Shown here: piece after piece, positions 36,101 to 45,677 of the stretch
Position numbering within the stretch: the stretch's first letter is position 1
How the letters are laid out: each line of letters opens with the position of its first letter
Assembly: GCA_947039315.1 (NCBI GenBank)
Contig: CAMQYM010000008.1
Span: 10,412-74,411, forward strand
From: Lepagella sp002361155
GTDB taxonomy: Bacteria > Bacteroidota > Bacteroidia > Bacteroidales > Muribaculaceae
Reading direction: 5' to 3'
DNA: 64,000 nt
The notes under the pieces: generated by a model
Databases searched by the model: none
Seen by the model: only the letters and a program-made list of their open reading frames with translations
What the model was told of the DNA's origin: nothing
Translations under genes and position numbers: made by a program

Positions 36101-36825
36101 GTACCGGAGTGTTCCGGAACCTCACTGCGGAGGATATCTCCGCGTCGTGCCGCGAGATGGCCGCCGACATCGACGACTGCCACATCCTGGCCATAAGCGG
36201 AGGCTTCTCGGCCGCCGACGAACCTGACGGCAGCGGCAAATTCATCGCCAACGTACTGCTAAACGCCGAGGTCCGCGCAGCGGTGGAACGCCTTCTTGCG
36301 CGCGGGGGACTCATAATAGGAATCTGCAACGGATTCCAGGCTCTGGTGAAAAGCGGACTGCTGCCGTTCGGCAGAATCGGCGAACTCACTCCGGACTCCC
36401 CCACCCTATTCCGCAACAACATCAACAGACATATATCACTTATTGCCAACACCAGAGTGGGAACCGTGCGCTCTCCGTGGCTCAGAAGTTTCTCGCCGGG
36501 ACAGCTCCATGCCATCCCCATGAGCCACGGCGAAGGGAAGTTCACCGCCGGTCCCGAGCTACTCGAGACGCTGCTCCGCAACGGACAGATAGCCTTCCAG
36601 TACGCCGGTCCCGACGGACACGCCACCATGGAGTCGCCATGGAACCCCAACGGCAGTTCATGGGCCATCGAGGGCATAGTCAGCCCCGACGGACGCATTC
36701 TCGGGAAGATGGGACATTCCGAACGCTACCGCGAGGGTCTGATGAAGAATGTGCCCGGCGACAAGAACCAGGGCATATTCGCAAATGCAGTGAATTATTT
36801 CCGAAAAACTGAAAAAACAAAATAA
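33112..36825 (+). CDS. purL: Phosphoribosylformylglycinamidine synthase, large fused type
   Basis: Makes FGAM from FGAR, glutamine and ATP. 1237 aa, the fused form equal to PurS+PurL+PurQ: an N-terminal PurS-like region, the ATP-binding synthetase core (LRILDTYWSDHCRHTTF, LQFKNETHNHPTEIEPFGGASTCLGGAIRD, ASIGGKDSMSGTF), and a C-terminal class I glutaminase with the nucleophile in GGLIIGICNGFQALVKSG and the His/Glu pair in the tail. Typical length for Bacteroidetes. It follows purE by 33 bp and precedes purM by 12 bp. Confidence 0.97.
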   Translation: MDYRIFVEKRPEFRVEAESLRNELNSNLGLDIKELRLFAVYDLFGFTPELLEKTRRSVFGEIATDEICDTVDLSGTPHLAYEALPGQFDQRAASARECVRLLQPDAEVEITAARLMTFDPSVTPADIERVAKYCINTVESRRKNLEVLHLPERAHANPVKVLEGLREITPATAPEYCRTMGLAMNGDDLMEVVAYFKAEGRDPNETELRILDTYWSDHCRHTTFTTLLTDIAVEDSFVSDELKETLSMWKEMRRELGREKKPLCLMDLATIGARWLRANGKLDDLEESEENNACSIYVDVDVDGKPEKWLLQFKNETHNHPTEIEPFGGASTCLGGAIRDPLSGRSYVYQAMRVTGAADITQSVKDTLPGKLPQRVISRGAAHGYSSYGNQIGLATTHVHEIYHPGYVAKRLEVGAVAGAVRAADVRRERPVPGDVVLMFGGRTGRDGIGGATGSSKEHSEESLEMCGSEVQKGNAPEERKLSRLFRRPEVTRLIKKSNDFGAGGVSVAIGELTDGLDIYLDRVTTKYEGLNATELAISESQERMSVVVEAKDMEEFMDYCHQENIEVRHVADVTDSGRMRMFRDGKIVADLSREFIDSAGAPHFATARITAAESPAGVNPFHSEESDSLLSGRLRDFNICNQQGLAEMFDSSIGATTVLMPFGGKTARTKTQVSVQKIPVGNHFTNFASMMSWGFDPFLTEWSPYHGAAYAVVDAVAKAVAAGADFRRMRFSYQEYFERMHSPESWGKPLSALLGTLRMQKELGLASIGGKDSMSGTFGKISVPPTLIAFGMAPVDAREVISPEFKKAGHRLYMVPAARRANLMPDTEALTAIFDALHREIAAGRVVAAFALGMGGVNEALVKMAIGNETGAEVTVPAGTAWDKEYGGFLIEAAADIDIPGAVEIGKTIDKKAITVNGESVSLERLNEELASGYATVFPDRARAEGEAPDAACCEPGPDYPGEPVEHPLVYLPVFPGTNCDYDMAGAFEAAGARTRTGVFRNLTAEDISASCREMAADIDDCHILAISGGFSAADEPDGSGKFIANVLLNAEVRAAVERLLARGGLIIGICNGFQALVKSGLLPFGRIGELTPDSPTLFRNNINRHISLIANTRVGTVRSPWLRSFSPGQLHAIPMSHGEGKFTAGPELLETLLRNGQIAFQYAGPDGHATMESPWNPNGSSWAIEGIVSPDGRILGKMGHSERYREGLMKNVPGDKNQGIFANAVNYFRKTEKTK

Positions 36826-36837
36826 GCTACATAAACA

Positions 36838-37863
36838 ATGGCAAAGAGTTATGAAGCCTCCGGCGTGAATCTGGAGGCAGGATATGAAGTAGTGAGCCGC
36901 ATCAAGAAGCATGTGGCCTCCACCACGCGACCCGGCTGCATGGGAGGAATCGGCGCATTCGGAGGAATGTTCGATCTCGGGAGCCTCGGCTACCGTCATC
37001 CGGTACTGGTGAGCGGCACGGACGGTGTGGGCACAAAGCTTAAAATCGCCTTTCTTCTCGACAAGCACGACACGATAGGCATAGACGCGGTGGCCATGTG
37101 CGTCAACGATGTCCTTGCCCAGGGCGCCGAGCCGCTTCTCTTCCTTGATTATGTGGCGGTCGGCAAGAACCATCCGGAAGTGGTGGAGTCGATAGTGGCG
37201 GGCGTGGCCGAAGGCTGCCGTCAGGCGGGCTGCGCCCTCGTGGGCGGCGAAACCGCCGAGATGCCCGGCATGTATGCCCCCGAAGACTATGACATAGCGG
37301 GATTCACTGTCGGCGCCGTGGAGAAGGATGAGCTCATCGACGGTTCGAAAGTCGCCGAAGGAGACGTGCTTGTCGGGATTCCCTCGACCGGCGTGCATTC
37401 CAACGGCTTCTCACTGGTGCGCAAGATAGTGGCCGACGCAGACCTCGACCTCGCGGCGCGCTATCCGGAGACCGGCGACAAGACCCTGGGAGAGACGCTC
37501 CTCACTCCGACAGCCATCTACGTGCGCCCGGTGCTCGCCATGATGAAGGCAGCCGACGTGCACGGCGTGGCCCACATCACAGGCGGCGGCTTCGACGAGA
37601 ACATTCCCCGCATTCTCGGGGAGGGTCTCGGAGCAGAAATCGAGGAGGGAAGCTGGGAGATTCTTCCGGTGTTCCGTCTGCTCGAAAGATGCGGCGGCAT
37701 ACCTCACCGTGAAATGTTCAATATCTTCAACATGGGTATCGGCATGGTGGTGGCCATGTCGGAAACCGATGTTCCCAAAGCTCTGGAAAGTCTGCAGGCT
37801 TCCGGACTCAAGCCCTCCGTGATAGGGAAGGTCGTGAAAGGGAACGGAGTAACAATCAAATAA
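36838..37863 (+). CDS. purM: Phosphoribosylformylglycinamidine cyclo-ligase (AIR synthetase)
   Basis: Closes FGAM to AIR using ATP. 341 aa, related to the PurL core. Visible: VLVSGTDGVGTKLKIAF (nucleotide site), AMCVNDVLAQGAEPLLFLDYVAVGK, GCALVGGETAEMPGMY, GIPSTGVHSNGFSLVRKI and AHITGGGFDENIPRIL, all signature blocks of PurM. Length is normal. Position between purL and purH follows pathway order. Confidence 0.97.
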   Translation: MAKSYEASGVNLEAGYEVVSRIKKHVASTTRPGCMGGIGAFGGMFDLGSLGYRHPVLVSGTDGVGTKLKIAFLLDKHDTIGIDAVAMCVNDVLAQGAEPLLFLDYVAVGKNHPEVVESIVAGVAEGCRQAGCALVGGETAEMPGMYAPEDYDIAGFTVGAVEKDELIDGSKVAEGDVLVGIPSTGVHSNGFSLVRKIVADADLDLAARYPETGDKTLGETLLTPTAIYVRPVLAMMKAADVHGVAHITGGGFDENIPRILGEGLGAEIEEGSWEILPVFRLLERCGGIPHREMFNIFNMGIGMVVAMSETDVPKALESLQASGLKPSVIGKVVKGNGVTIK

Positions 37864-37879
37864 TTTCAATCAAGAAATA

Positions 37880-39409
37880 ATGAAGGCATTAATAAGCGTA
37901 AGCGATAAAAGAGGGGTGGTTGAATTCGCCACAGCCCTGAATAACATGGGATGGGAGATCATCGCCACCGGCGGCACGATGAAGATGCTGCTGGATAGCG
38001 GACTCGCGGTGACAGGCATCAGCGAGGTGACGGGGTTTCCGGAAATATGCGGAGGACGCGTCAAGACGCTTCACCCCAAGGTGCACGGCGCGCTGCTCGG
38101 ACGCCGCGACAATGAGGATGACATGAAACAGCTTGCAGAGAACGGCATAGGTCTGATCGACATGGTGGTCGTCAACCTCTATCCGTTCGAGGCGACGGTG
38201 GCCAAAGAGGGAGTGACTCTCGCCGACGCCATCGAGAACATCGACATAGGCGGCCCCTCGATGCTCCGCTCCGCGGCTAAGAACTGCAAGAGCGTCACCG
38301 TGGTATGCGACCCTGATGACTACGACTCCGTGATTGAGGAAATCGCGTCCAACGGCAACACTCTCGCCGAAACACGTCTCCGCCTCTCGGCAAAGGCTTA
38401 TACCCATACCGCACTTTACGACAGCCACATTGCGGAATACATGCGCCGTCAGGCCGGTCTTCCTGAAAAACTCTTCCTTGACTTCGACGAGGTGCAGGGA
38501 CTCCGCTACGGAGAGAATCCCCACCAGACCGCAAAGTTCTACCGCACCGGCAAAGAGTATTCCTACTCCGTGGCTACTGCGCGTCAGATCCAGGGCAAGG
38601 AACTGTCGTACAACAATATTCAGGATGCCAACGCGGCTCTCGAGATTGTCAGCGAATTTGACAAGCCTTTCTGCGTGGGCCTCAAGCACATGAATCCCTG
38701 CGGAGCTGCCGTGGGAGCGGATGTGCTCGATGCGTGGACACGAGCTTACGAAGCCGACAAGGTCAGCATCTACGGCGGGATCGTGGCTTTCAACCGCCCC
38801 GTCACCGGAGAGACCGCGCTCGCGCTCAAACCGATATTCCTTGAAATAGTGATGGCTCCGGCTTTCGAACCGGAAGCACTGGAGATTCTCTCCAAGAAGA
38901 AGAACCTCCGTCTGCTCGAGGTGAAGATGGAACAGCGCGGTGAAAGCCGCCGCCAGTATGTGGGAGTCACAGGCGGTCTGCTCGTGCAGGACGCCGACAC
39001 CAAATGCCTCGACATCACCGACGCGATGACTGTCACCAAGCGACATCCCGACGCACGGCTTCTCGCCGACATGGATTTCGGATGGAGAATAGTGAAACAT
39101 GTGAAAAGCAACGCTATAGTCGTGGTCAAGGATGGCGCGACAGTGGGCGTTGGCGCCGGGCAGATGAACCGCGTCGGCTCGGCCGGAATCGCCCTCGAGG
39201 AGGCCAAGGCCGCCGGTGCCACCGAAGGTCTGGTACTCGCCTCCGACGGATTCCTGCCGTTTGATGACACCGTGGAACAGGCCTCGCGCTACGGCGTGGC
39301 CGCCATCGTGCAGCCTGGGGGCTCGATCCGCGACGAGGACTCTATCAAGAAAGCCGACGAGAAAGGTATCGTGATGCTCTTCACCGGCATGCGCCACTTT
39401 AAACACTGA
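37880..39409 (+). CDS. purH: Bifunctional AICAR transformylase / IMP cyclohydrolase
   Basis: Performs the last two steps to IMP. 509 aa: an N-terminal MGS-like cyclohydrolase domain (about 1-190; FATALNNMGWEIIATGGTMKML, GRVKTLHPKVHGALLGRR) and a C-terminal formyltransferase domain containing the K-H catalytic pair in CVGLKHMNPCGAAVGAD. It needs 10-formyl-THF, which FolD two genes downstream can supply. 4 bp separate it from purD. Confidence 0.97.
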   Translation: MKALISVSDKRGVVEFATALNNMGWEIIATGGTMKMLLDSGLAVTGISEVTGFPEICGGRVKTLHPKVHGALLGRRDNEDDMKQLAENGIGLIDMVVVNLYPFEATVAKEGVTLADAIENIDIGGPSMLRSAAKNCKSVTVVCDPDDYDSVIEEIASNGNTLAETRLRLSAKAYTHTALYDSHIAEYMRRQAGLPEKLFLDFDEVQGLRYGENPHQTAKFYRTGKEYSYSVATARQIQGKELSYNNIQDANAALEIVSEFDKPFCVGLKHMNPCGAAVGADVLDAWTRAYEADKVSIYGGIVAFNRPVTGETALALKPIFLEIVMAPAFEPEALEILSKKKNLRLLEVKMEQRGESRRQYVGVTGGLLVQDADTKCLDITDAMTVTKRHPDARLLADMDFGWRIVKHVKSNAIVVVKDGATVGVGAGQMNRVGSAGIALEEAKAAGATEGLVLASDGFLPFDDTVEQASRYGVAAIVQPGGSIRDEDSIKKADEKGIVMLFTGMRHFKH

Positions 39410-39413
39410 TCCG

Positions 39414-40661
39414 ATGGGAAAGAAAGTTCTTGTGACAGGAGGGGGAGGAAGATGCCACGCCATCGTGGACGCCCTCTCGCGCTCGCCCCAGGTGGAGAAA
39501 ATCTACTCGGCTCCCGGCAACGCGGGAATCGCGCGACAGGCGGAATGCGTGCCGATAGCCGTATCGGACATCGGCTCTCTTCTCGCATTCGCCAGGGAGA
39601 AGGAAATAGACCTGACAGTAGTGGGTCCGGAGGGTCCCCTTGCCGCCGGAATCGTGGACCGGTTCCGCGAGGAGGGATTGCGGATATTCGGTCCCACCAA
39701 AAGCGCGTCGCGCATCGAGAGCAGCAAGGAATTCGCCAAAGACCTGATGAGCCGCCACGGCATACCGACCGCTTCTTACCGCACCTTCTCCGACTTTGAC
39801 GAAGCTCTTGCATACATCAAGGCAGGTCCGGTGCCGGTTGTGATCAAATACGACGGACTCGCAGCAGGAAAGGGAGTGGTTGTAGCCCTCACCTACAGCG
39901 AGGCGGAGGATGCCCTTCGCGACATGCTCCTTGACGAATGTTTCGGACAGGGACGCGTGGTGATCGAGGAGTTCCTTGACGGACCGGAATTCTCATTCAT
40001 GTGTCTGGTGAACGGCCGCAAGCTGTATCCGCTGGCGATCGCACGAGACCATAAACGTGCGTTCGACAACGACCGGGGGCCCAACACCGGCGGCATGGGA
40101 GCCTACTCCCCGGTTCCGTTTGTCACCGAAGAAATCCGGGAGACCGCCCTCCGCACCATCCTGCAGCCTGTGGCCGACGCGATGGCCGACGAGGGAGTAC
40201 CGTTCACCGGCGTGCTCTACGGCGGACTCATCCTCCACAAGGGGACTCCCAAGGTGATTGAATTCAACGCCCGTTTCGGCGACCCGGAGACAGAGGTGGT
40301 GCTTCCCCGGCTCAAAAGCGATTTCTACGCTCTTCTCGACGCGGCTGTCGATGGCCGGGATTTCGAGACGGAATGGTCAGCTGACACTACTCTCGGCATA
40401 GTCATGGCCGCCAAAGGATATCCCGGCAGTTATGAGAAAGGATATGTGGTGCGCGGACTTGAGAACGCAGGGAAGGTGTATCACATGGGCACTGTCGACA
40501 GAGAGGGGAAGATACTGTCTTCGGGAGGCCGTGTGCTCATGCCCGTGGCCACTGCCCCGACACTTGCCGAAGCCCGCTCGGAAGCCATGAAGGCCGTAAA
40601 GGCCATTGACTGCGGCGCCCTCTTCTTCCGCAGCGACATCGGAGCCAGAGAGGCCAGGTAA
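39414..40661 (+). CDS. purD: Phosphoribosylamine-glycine ligase (GAR synthetase)
   Basis: Joins phosphoribosylamine and glycine using ATP. 415 aa ATP-grasp enzyme: N-terminal VLVTGGGGRCHAIVDALSRSPQV, ATP-grasp core VVIKYDGLAAGKGVVVALTYSEAEDAL and VVIEEFLDGPEFSFMCLVNG, and the metal-binding segment PKVIEFNARFGDPETEVVLPRL. Length is normal. The gap to folD (47 bp) is the largest in this part of the operon but shows no clear promoter. Confidence 0.96.
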   Translation: MGKKVLVTGGGGRCHAIVDALSRSPQVEKIYSAPGNAGIARQAECVPIAVSDIGSLLAFAREKEIDLTVVGPEGPLAAGIVDRFREEGLRIFGPTKSASRIESSKEFAKDLMSRHGIPTASYRTFSDFDEALAYIKAGPVPVVIKYDGLAAGKGVVVALTYSEAEDALRDMLLDECFGQGRVVIEEFLDGPEFSFMCLVNGRKLYPLAIARDHKRAFDNDRGPNTGGMGAYSPVPFVTEEIRETALRTILQPVADAMADEGVPFTGVLYGGLILHKGTPKVIEFNARFGDPETEVVLPRLKSDFYALLDAAVDGRDFETEWSADTTLGIVMAAKGYPGSYEKGYVVRGLENAGKVYHMGTVDREGKILSSGGRVLMPVATAPTLAEARSEAMKAVKAIDCGALFFRSDIGAREAR

Positions 40662-40708
40662 ATACAGTTAGGTATAACTAATTTTTAAAAGACACTTATA
40701 ACTGACAA

Positions 40709-41563
40709 ATGATTATCAGTGGAAAAGACCTCGCGCTCCGCATCAAGCATGATATCGCGGAGAAAGTGAAGGAGTGTGAGAAAAAATATGGCCGTGTGCC
40801 TCACCAGGTGGTGATCCTCGTAGGCGAGGACCCGGCAAGCATGTCATACGTCAAATCGAAAGGGAAGGATGCCGAACAGGTGGGCTTCAAGGGTACCACC
40901 ATCCGGCTGCCTGAGTCTACTTCCGAGCAGGAACTGCTCGACCTCATCGCCAGCCTTAACGCCGACGGGGGAGTGGACGGCATACTGGTCCAGCTCCCGG
41001 TGCCGGAACATATCGACGAGTCCAAAGTGATTGCCGCCATCAGTCATGAGAAAGATGTGGACGGATTCCACCCTCTCAATGTGGCCGCCCTGTGGCAGAA
41101 GAATCCCTGCGTGAACCCCTGCACACCGAAGGGAGTGATAAAGATGCTTGAGGAAGCGGGGGTTGAGATCGAGGGAAAACGCGCCGTGGTGATCGGCCGC
41201 AGCAACATCGTGGGTCTTCCCATGGCCAAAATGCTTCTTGACCGTAATGCCACGGTGACGGTGGCCCACAGCCGTACGCGCGATCTGCCCGAAATCTGCC
41301 GTCAGGCCGACATCCTGGTGGCCGCCGTAGGACGGCTCCGTTTCATCACCGAGGAGATGGTGGCTCCCGGCGCGGTGGTCATCGACGTGGGTGTGAACCG
41401 CGACCCGGAGACAGGCAAACTCGCCGGCGACGTCGACTACGAGCATGTGGCGCCGAAAGCTTCGGTCATCACACCGGTTCCCGGCGGAGTCGGACCGATG
41501 ACCCGCGCCTGCCTGATGGAGAACACTCTTGAATGCTTCCTGTCGAAAATGAACCGACGTTAA
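40709..41563 (+). CDS. folD: Methylene-THF dehydrogenase / cyclohydrolase
   Basis: Bifunctional folate enzyme interconverting methylene-, methenyl- and 10-formyl-THF. 284 aa. Catalytic Lys lies in SMSYVKSKGKDAEQVGF, then the conserved GILVQLPVPEHIDE, DVDGFHPLNVAAL, and the NAD(P) site VVIGRSNIVGLPMAKMLL; it ends PVPGGVGPMTRACLMENTL. Its place within the purine operon matches the demand for formyl-THF by PurH. Confidence 0.96.
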   Translation: MIISGKDLALRIKHDIAEKVKECEKKYGRVPHQVVILVGEDPASMSYVKSKGKDAEQVGFKGTTIRLPESTSEQELLDLIASLNADGGVDGILVQLPVPEHIDESKVIAAISHEKDVDGFHPLNVAALWQKNPCVNPCTPKGVIKMLEEAGVEIEGKRAVVIGRSNIVGLPMAKMLLDRNATVTVAHSRTRDLPEICRQADILVAAVGRLRFITEEMVAPGAVVIDVGVNRDPETGKLAGDVDYEHVAPKASVITPVPGGVGPMTRACLMENTLECFLSKMNRR

Positions 41564-41589
41564 GTTTCATTCCCCTAACCGAATAAATC

Positions 41590-42885
41590 ATGATTGAAAG
41601 ATATTCACGCCCCGAAATGAGGGCAATCTGGACCGAACAGAATAAATTCGACGCTTACCTCGAAGTGGAGATTCTAGCCGCCGACGCATGGCGCGAACTC
41701 GGCGTGGTTCCCGCGGAGGATATAGTGAAACTACGCGAAAAAGCCACTTTCAGCATCCCCCGCATCAAGGAGATCGAGGAGCAGACCCGCCACGACATCG
41801 TGGCCTTCACCCGCGCCGTAAGCGAAAGCCTCGGCGAGGAGCGCAAGTGGATCCATTACGGTCTGACATCTACCGACGTGGTTGACACAGCCAACGGATA
41901 CCTTCTCCGCCAGGCCAACGACATTCTCCGCGACGATCTGGACCGCTTCGCCGCGATGCTCCGCGAGCAGGCAAGAAAGTACAAGTACACCCCCTGTATC
42001 GGACGCACACACGGAATCCATGCAGACATTACCTCGTTCGGCCTCAAGTGGGTGCTCTGGCACGCGGAGATGCAGCGCAACATCAAGCGCTTCCGCGAGG
42101 CCGCGCGCGGCGTGGAGGTCGGCAAGATCAGCGGCGCCGTCGGCAATTTCGCCAACATCCCCCCGTTTGTGCAGGACTATGTATGTGAGAAACTCGGCAT
42201 AGAGAGTGCCGACATCTCAACCCAGGTGATCCAGCGCGACCGCCACGCATGTTATCTGGCCACAATCGCTCTGATCGGAGCCTCGATCGAGCAGATGGCC
42301 ATGGAGGTGCGCGGCCTTCAGCGCACGGAAGTGCATGAACTGGAGGAGTCCTTCGGCAAAGGACAGAAAGGATCGAGCGCAATGCCCCACAAACGCAACC
42401 CGATCGGATCGGAAAACATGTGCGGCTGCGCCCGGGTGCTCCGCGGATACATGGCGACGGCCTACGAGAACGTGGCGCTCTGGCACGAACGCGACATATC
42501 GCACTCGGCCACCGAGCGCATCATCCTCCCGGACGCCACCATGCTCCTCGACTACATGCTCAACCGCATGATGCGCATCCTCGGAAACCTCACGGTGTTC
42601 GAGGACAAGATGAAGAGCAATATCTACATCACCAACGGGGTGATCTTCGCCCAGCGCGTGATGAACGCACTGATCGGGAAGGGTTTCGCCCGCGAAAAGG
42701 CATACGACACGGTGCAGCCGGTGGCCATGCGCGCCATGGCGGCGGGAGTGCCGTATCTCGACCTTCTCCGCGAAGACCCGACAGTGACGGCAAACCTTAC
42801 CCCCGAAGAACTCGAAGGATGCTTCACGCTCGACTACTACCTGAAAAACGTGGACTATATCTTCAAACGCAACAACATAGACTAA
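41590..42885 (+). CDS. purB: Adenylosuccinate lyase
   Basis: Cleaves SAICAR to AICAR and adenylosuccinate to AMP, releasing fumarate. 431 aa of the fumarase/aspartase superfamily. The signature loop SSAMPHKRNP starts at S262 (catalytic serine loop), with TSTDVVDTANGYLLRQ and GRTHGIHADITSFGLKWVLW supplying other active-site residues. Length fits the Bacillus-type PurB. It lies 6 bp before purA, its partner in AMP formation. Confidence 0.96.
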   Translation: MIERYSRPEMRAIWTEQNKFDAYLEVEILAADAWRELGVVPAEDIVKLREKATFSIPRIKEIEEQTRHDIVAFTRAVSESLGEERKWIHYGLTSTDVVDTANGYLLRQANDILRDDLDRFAAMLREQARKYKYTPCIGRTHGIHADITSFGLKWVLWHAEMQRNIKRFREAARGVEVGKISGAVGNFANIPPFVQDYVCEKLGIESADISTQVIQRDRHACYLATIALIGASIEQMAMEVRGLQRTEVHELEESFGKGQKGSSAMPHKRNPIGSENMCGCARVLRGYMATAYENVALWHERDISHSATERIILPDATMLLDYMLNRMMRILGNLTVFEDKMKSNIYITNGVIFAQRVMNALIGKGFAREKAYDTVQPVAMRAMAAGVPYLDLLREDPTVTANLTPEELEGCFTLDYYLKNVDYIFKRNNID

Positions 42886-42891
42886 TCAATC

Positions 42892-44187
42892 ATGTCAGAA
42901 ACTCTTGTAGTGGTCGGCTCCCAGTGGGGCGACGAAGGAAAAGGGAAAATCACGGACTATTTCGCCACGCGCGCCGACATGGTGGTGCGCTACCAGGGCG
43001 GCAACAACGCCGGACACACCGTGATGTTCGACGGCAACAAATATTCGCTGCAAAGCATCCCCTCGGGCATTTTCAACCCCGCGACGGTCAACGTGATGGG
43101 CAACGGCATGGTAATCAATCCCGTGTCGTTGTGCGCCGAGCTTGACAAGCTTCACGAGCGCGACATCACCGACTATAAGCTGCGCATCTCCTCGCGCGCG
43201 GCGATGGTAATGCCCTGGCATCCGCTTCTCGACGGCGCTTACGAGGAGAGCAAGGGGGAAGCGCTCATCGGCACCACCAAGAAGGGCATAGGCCCCGCCT
43301 ACTGCGACAAGTACAGCCGCACGGGGCTCCGGATGGGCGACCTGCTCGACCCGGAGTATTTCCGTGAACGCCTCGGTGCCGCGCTCGACATCAAGAACCG
43401 AGAGCTGGAGATGCTCGGGTTACGTACTTTCGACGCCGACGAAGTATTCGAACAGTACATGAAGCTGGCCGAAAGACTCGCACCGATGATCTGCGACACG
43501 TCGGAACTTGTCAACGGAGCGCTTCGCACCGACGGGGAACGCGTGCTCTTCGAAGGCGCGCAGGGAATGATGCTCTGCATCGACCACGGCACTTATCCGT
43601 ATGTAACATCCTCGAGCCCGTCGGCGGCCTCGGTACCCGTCGGCGCCGGCATAGCGCCGCAGTGGATCCGCAAAGTTGTGGGCGTGGCCAAAGCCTATTG
43701 CACCCGCGTAGGTTCAGGACCTTTCCCCACGGAACTGCATGATGCCACAGGCGACGGCATTCGCGAGCGCGGTCACGAATACGGCACCGTCACCGGACGC
43801 CCGCGGCGCATAGGATGGTTCGACGCCGTTGTCGGCCGCTACACAGCGCAACTCGGCGGGATCACCGACTGGGCAATCATGCTCCTCGACGTGCTCACAG
43901 GCGTGGATACAATCCGGATATGCACCGACTACGAACTCGACGGCCGCCGGATCAAGAATCCCCCCCCGACCATCGCGGCGCTCGAACGCTGCAAGCCTGT
44001 GTATATCGAAATGCCCGGATGGCAGGAAGACATCACCGGATGCCGTACATACGCGGAACTTCCGGAGAACGCCCGGAAATACGTGGAAAAACTCGCCGAA
44101 CTCACCGGAGTGCAGATCGGAATGATTTCCGTCGGTCCAGACCGCAGGCAGACAATTATCGTCGATAAAGAACTCGAAAAATTTTAA
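42892..44187 (+). CDS. purA: Adenylosuccinate synthetase
   Basis: Commits IMP to AMP: IMP + aspartate + GTP to adenylosuccinate. 431 aa. P-loop GSQWGDEGKGK at 9-19 with the catalytic Asp14, GGNNAGHTV, the IMP loop GTTKKGIGPAYCDKYSR, and the C-terminal RIGWFDAVVGRYT and SVGPDRRQTI. Length is normal. It is directly followed by the GMP branch genes guaB and guaA. Confidence 0.97.
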   Translation: MSETLVVVGSQWGDEGKGKITDYFATRADMVVRYQGGNNAGHTVMFDGNKYSLQSIPSGIFNPATVNVMGNGMVINPVSLCAELDKLHERDITDYKLRISSRAAMVMPWHPLLDGAYEESKGEALIGTTKKGIGPAYCDKYSRTGLRMGDLLDPEYFRERLGAALDIKNRELEMLGLRTFDADEVFEQYMKLAERLAPMICDTSELVNGALRTDGERVLFEGAQGMMLCIDHGTYPYVTSSSPSAASVPVGAGIAPQWIRKVVGVAKAYCTRVGSGPFPTELHDATGDGIRERGHEYGTVTGRPRRIGWFDAVVGRYTAQLGGITDWAIMLLDVLTGVDTIRICTDYELDGRRIKNPPPTIAALERCKPVYIEMPGWQEDITGCRTYAELPENARKYVEKLAELTGVQIGMISVGPDRRQTIIVDKELEKF

Positions 44188-44198
44188 CAGTACAATTT

Positions 44199-45671
44199 AT
44201 GTCATTTATAGAAGAAAAAATCAGACAGGAAGGGTTCACGTTCGACGACGTGCTTCTCATCCCGGCATTTTCAGACGTGACACCGAATATGGTGAGCCTC
44301 AAGACCCGCTTCTCGCGCAACATCACGCTGAACATCCCGCTGGTGTCGGCGGCGATGGACACTGTGACCGAGGCCCAGATGGCGATAGCGATTGCCCGCG
44401 AGGGAGGTATCGGCGTGATCCACAAGAACATGTCGATAGCGAGCCAGGCTGCGCAGGTACGCAAGGTGAAACGCGCCGACTCGGGAATGATCTACGATCC
44501 CGTCACCATCACCCGGGAGGAAACCGTGGCCGACGCCCTGCGGCTTATGCGCGAGAACCGCATCGGAGGAATACCGGTGGTGGACGCCGACCGCCATCTG
44601 ATAGGTATCCTCACCAACCGCGACCTCCGTTTCCAGACGGACATGAGTCTGCCGGTGGGCGATGTCATGACTTCTGAAAATCTGGTCACCACCAAGAAGC
44701 AGAACCTGGCCGAGGCTTCGCAGATATTGCTTGAAAACAAGATCGAGAAACTCCCCGTGGTGGATGATGACAACCGTCTGGTAGGGCTCATCACATACCG
44801 CGACATCACCAAGATCAGCGAGTTTCCCAACGCCTGCAAGGACTCGAAAGGAAGACTGCGCGTGGCGGCGGGCGTGGGCGTGACCGGCGACACCCTCGAG
44901 AGGGTGGCGGCACTGGTGGAGAATGGCGTAGACGCGGTTGTGATCGACACCGCGCACGGTCATTCGGCCAATGTGGTACGCACACTCAAGACCGTCAAAG
45001 AGAATTTCCCGCAGATTGATGTGGTAGTGGGCAACATCGCCACAGCCGAGGCCGCAGAGTTCCTCATCGAGGCGGGTGCCGACGGCATCAAGGTAGGCAT
45101 AGGTCCGGGATCGATATGCACAACCCGTATCGTGGCCGGCGTGGGAGTTCCGCAGCTTACCGCGATTTACGACGCCGCCAAGGCCGTGCACCGTCACGGA
45201 GTTCCCGTGATCGCCGACGGAGGTCTCCGCTATTCGGGCGACATCGTCAAGGCTCTTGCCGCCGGGGGCGACTCGGTGATGATGGGTTCGATGTTCGCAG
45301 GCGTGGAGGAATCGCCGGGCGAGACCATCATATACAACGGCCGCAAGTTCAAGTCCTACCGTGGCATGGGGTCAGTCGAGGCCATGCAGGCCGGATCCAA
45401 GGACCGCTATTTCCAGAACGACCAGACGGATTCATCTAAGTTCGTGCCCGAGGGAATCGTGGCCCGCGTGCCCTACAAAGGTGTGCTCGGCGAGACTGTC
45501 TATCAACTTATCGGAGGTCTCCGTTCCGGCATGGGGTATTGCGGCGCCAAGGACATCGAGACGCTGCACGACGCCAAGTTCGTGCGAATCACCTCGGCGG
45601 CGGTCATAGAGAACCATCCGCACGACGTGACCATCACCAAAGAGGCACCCAACTATTCACCCGGAAACTGA
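44199..45671 (+). CDS. guaB: IMP dehydrogenase
   Basis: Oxidises IMP to XMP with NAD+. 490 aa: TIM barrel interrupted by a pair of CBS domains (about 95-210, VADALRLMRENRIGGIPVVDADRHLIGILTNRD and the second copy KIEKLPVVDDDNRLVGLITYRD), active-site loop GIGPGSICTTR with Cys307, and the flap region YRGMGSVEAMQ. The intact CBS pair suggests nucleotide control of the enzyme. It is 6 bp before guaA. Confidence 0.97.
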   Translation: MSFIEEKIRQEGFTFDDVLLIPAFSDVTPNMVSLKTRFSRNITLNIPLVSAAMDTVTEAQMAIAIAREGGIGVIHKNMSIASQAAQVRKVKRADSGMIYDPVTITREETVADALRLMRENRIGGIPVVDADRHLIGILTNRDLRFQTDMSLPVGDVMTSENLVTTKKQNLAEASQILLENKIEKLPVVDDDNRLVGLITYRDITKISEFPNACKDSKGRLRVAAGVGVTGDTLERVAALVENGVDAVVIDTAHGHSANVVRTLKTVKENFPQIDVVVGNIATAEAAEFLIEAGADGIKVGIGPGSICTTRIVAGVGVPQLTAIYDAAKAVHRHGVPVIADGGLRYSGDIVKALAAGGDSVMMGSMFAGVEESPGETIIYNGRKFKSYRGMGSVEAMQAGSKDRYFQNDQTDSSKFVPEGIVARVPYKGVLGETVYQLIGGLRSGMGYCGAKDIETLHDAKFVRITSAAVIENHPHDVTITKEAPNYSPGN

Positions 45672-45677
45672 CAGGCC

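Noticed and set aside
34726..36183. 485-codon frame on the minus strand inside purL
   Set aside because: Shadow of the conserved purL frame; no recognisable motif.
37889..39463. 524-codon minus-strand frame opposite purH
   Set aside because: Antisense of an unambiguous purH with all motifs; open only because of third-base GC bias.
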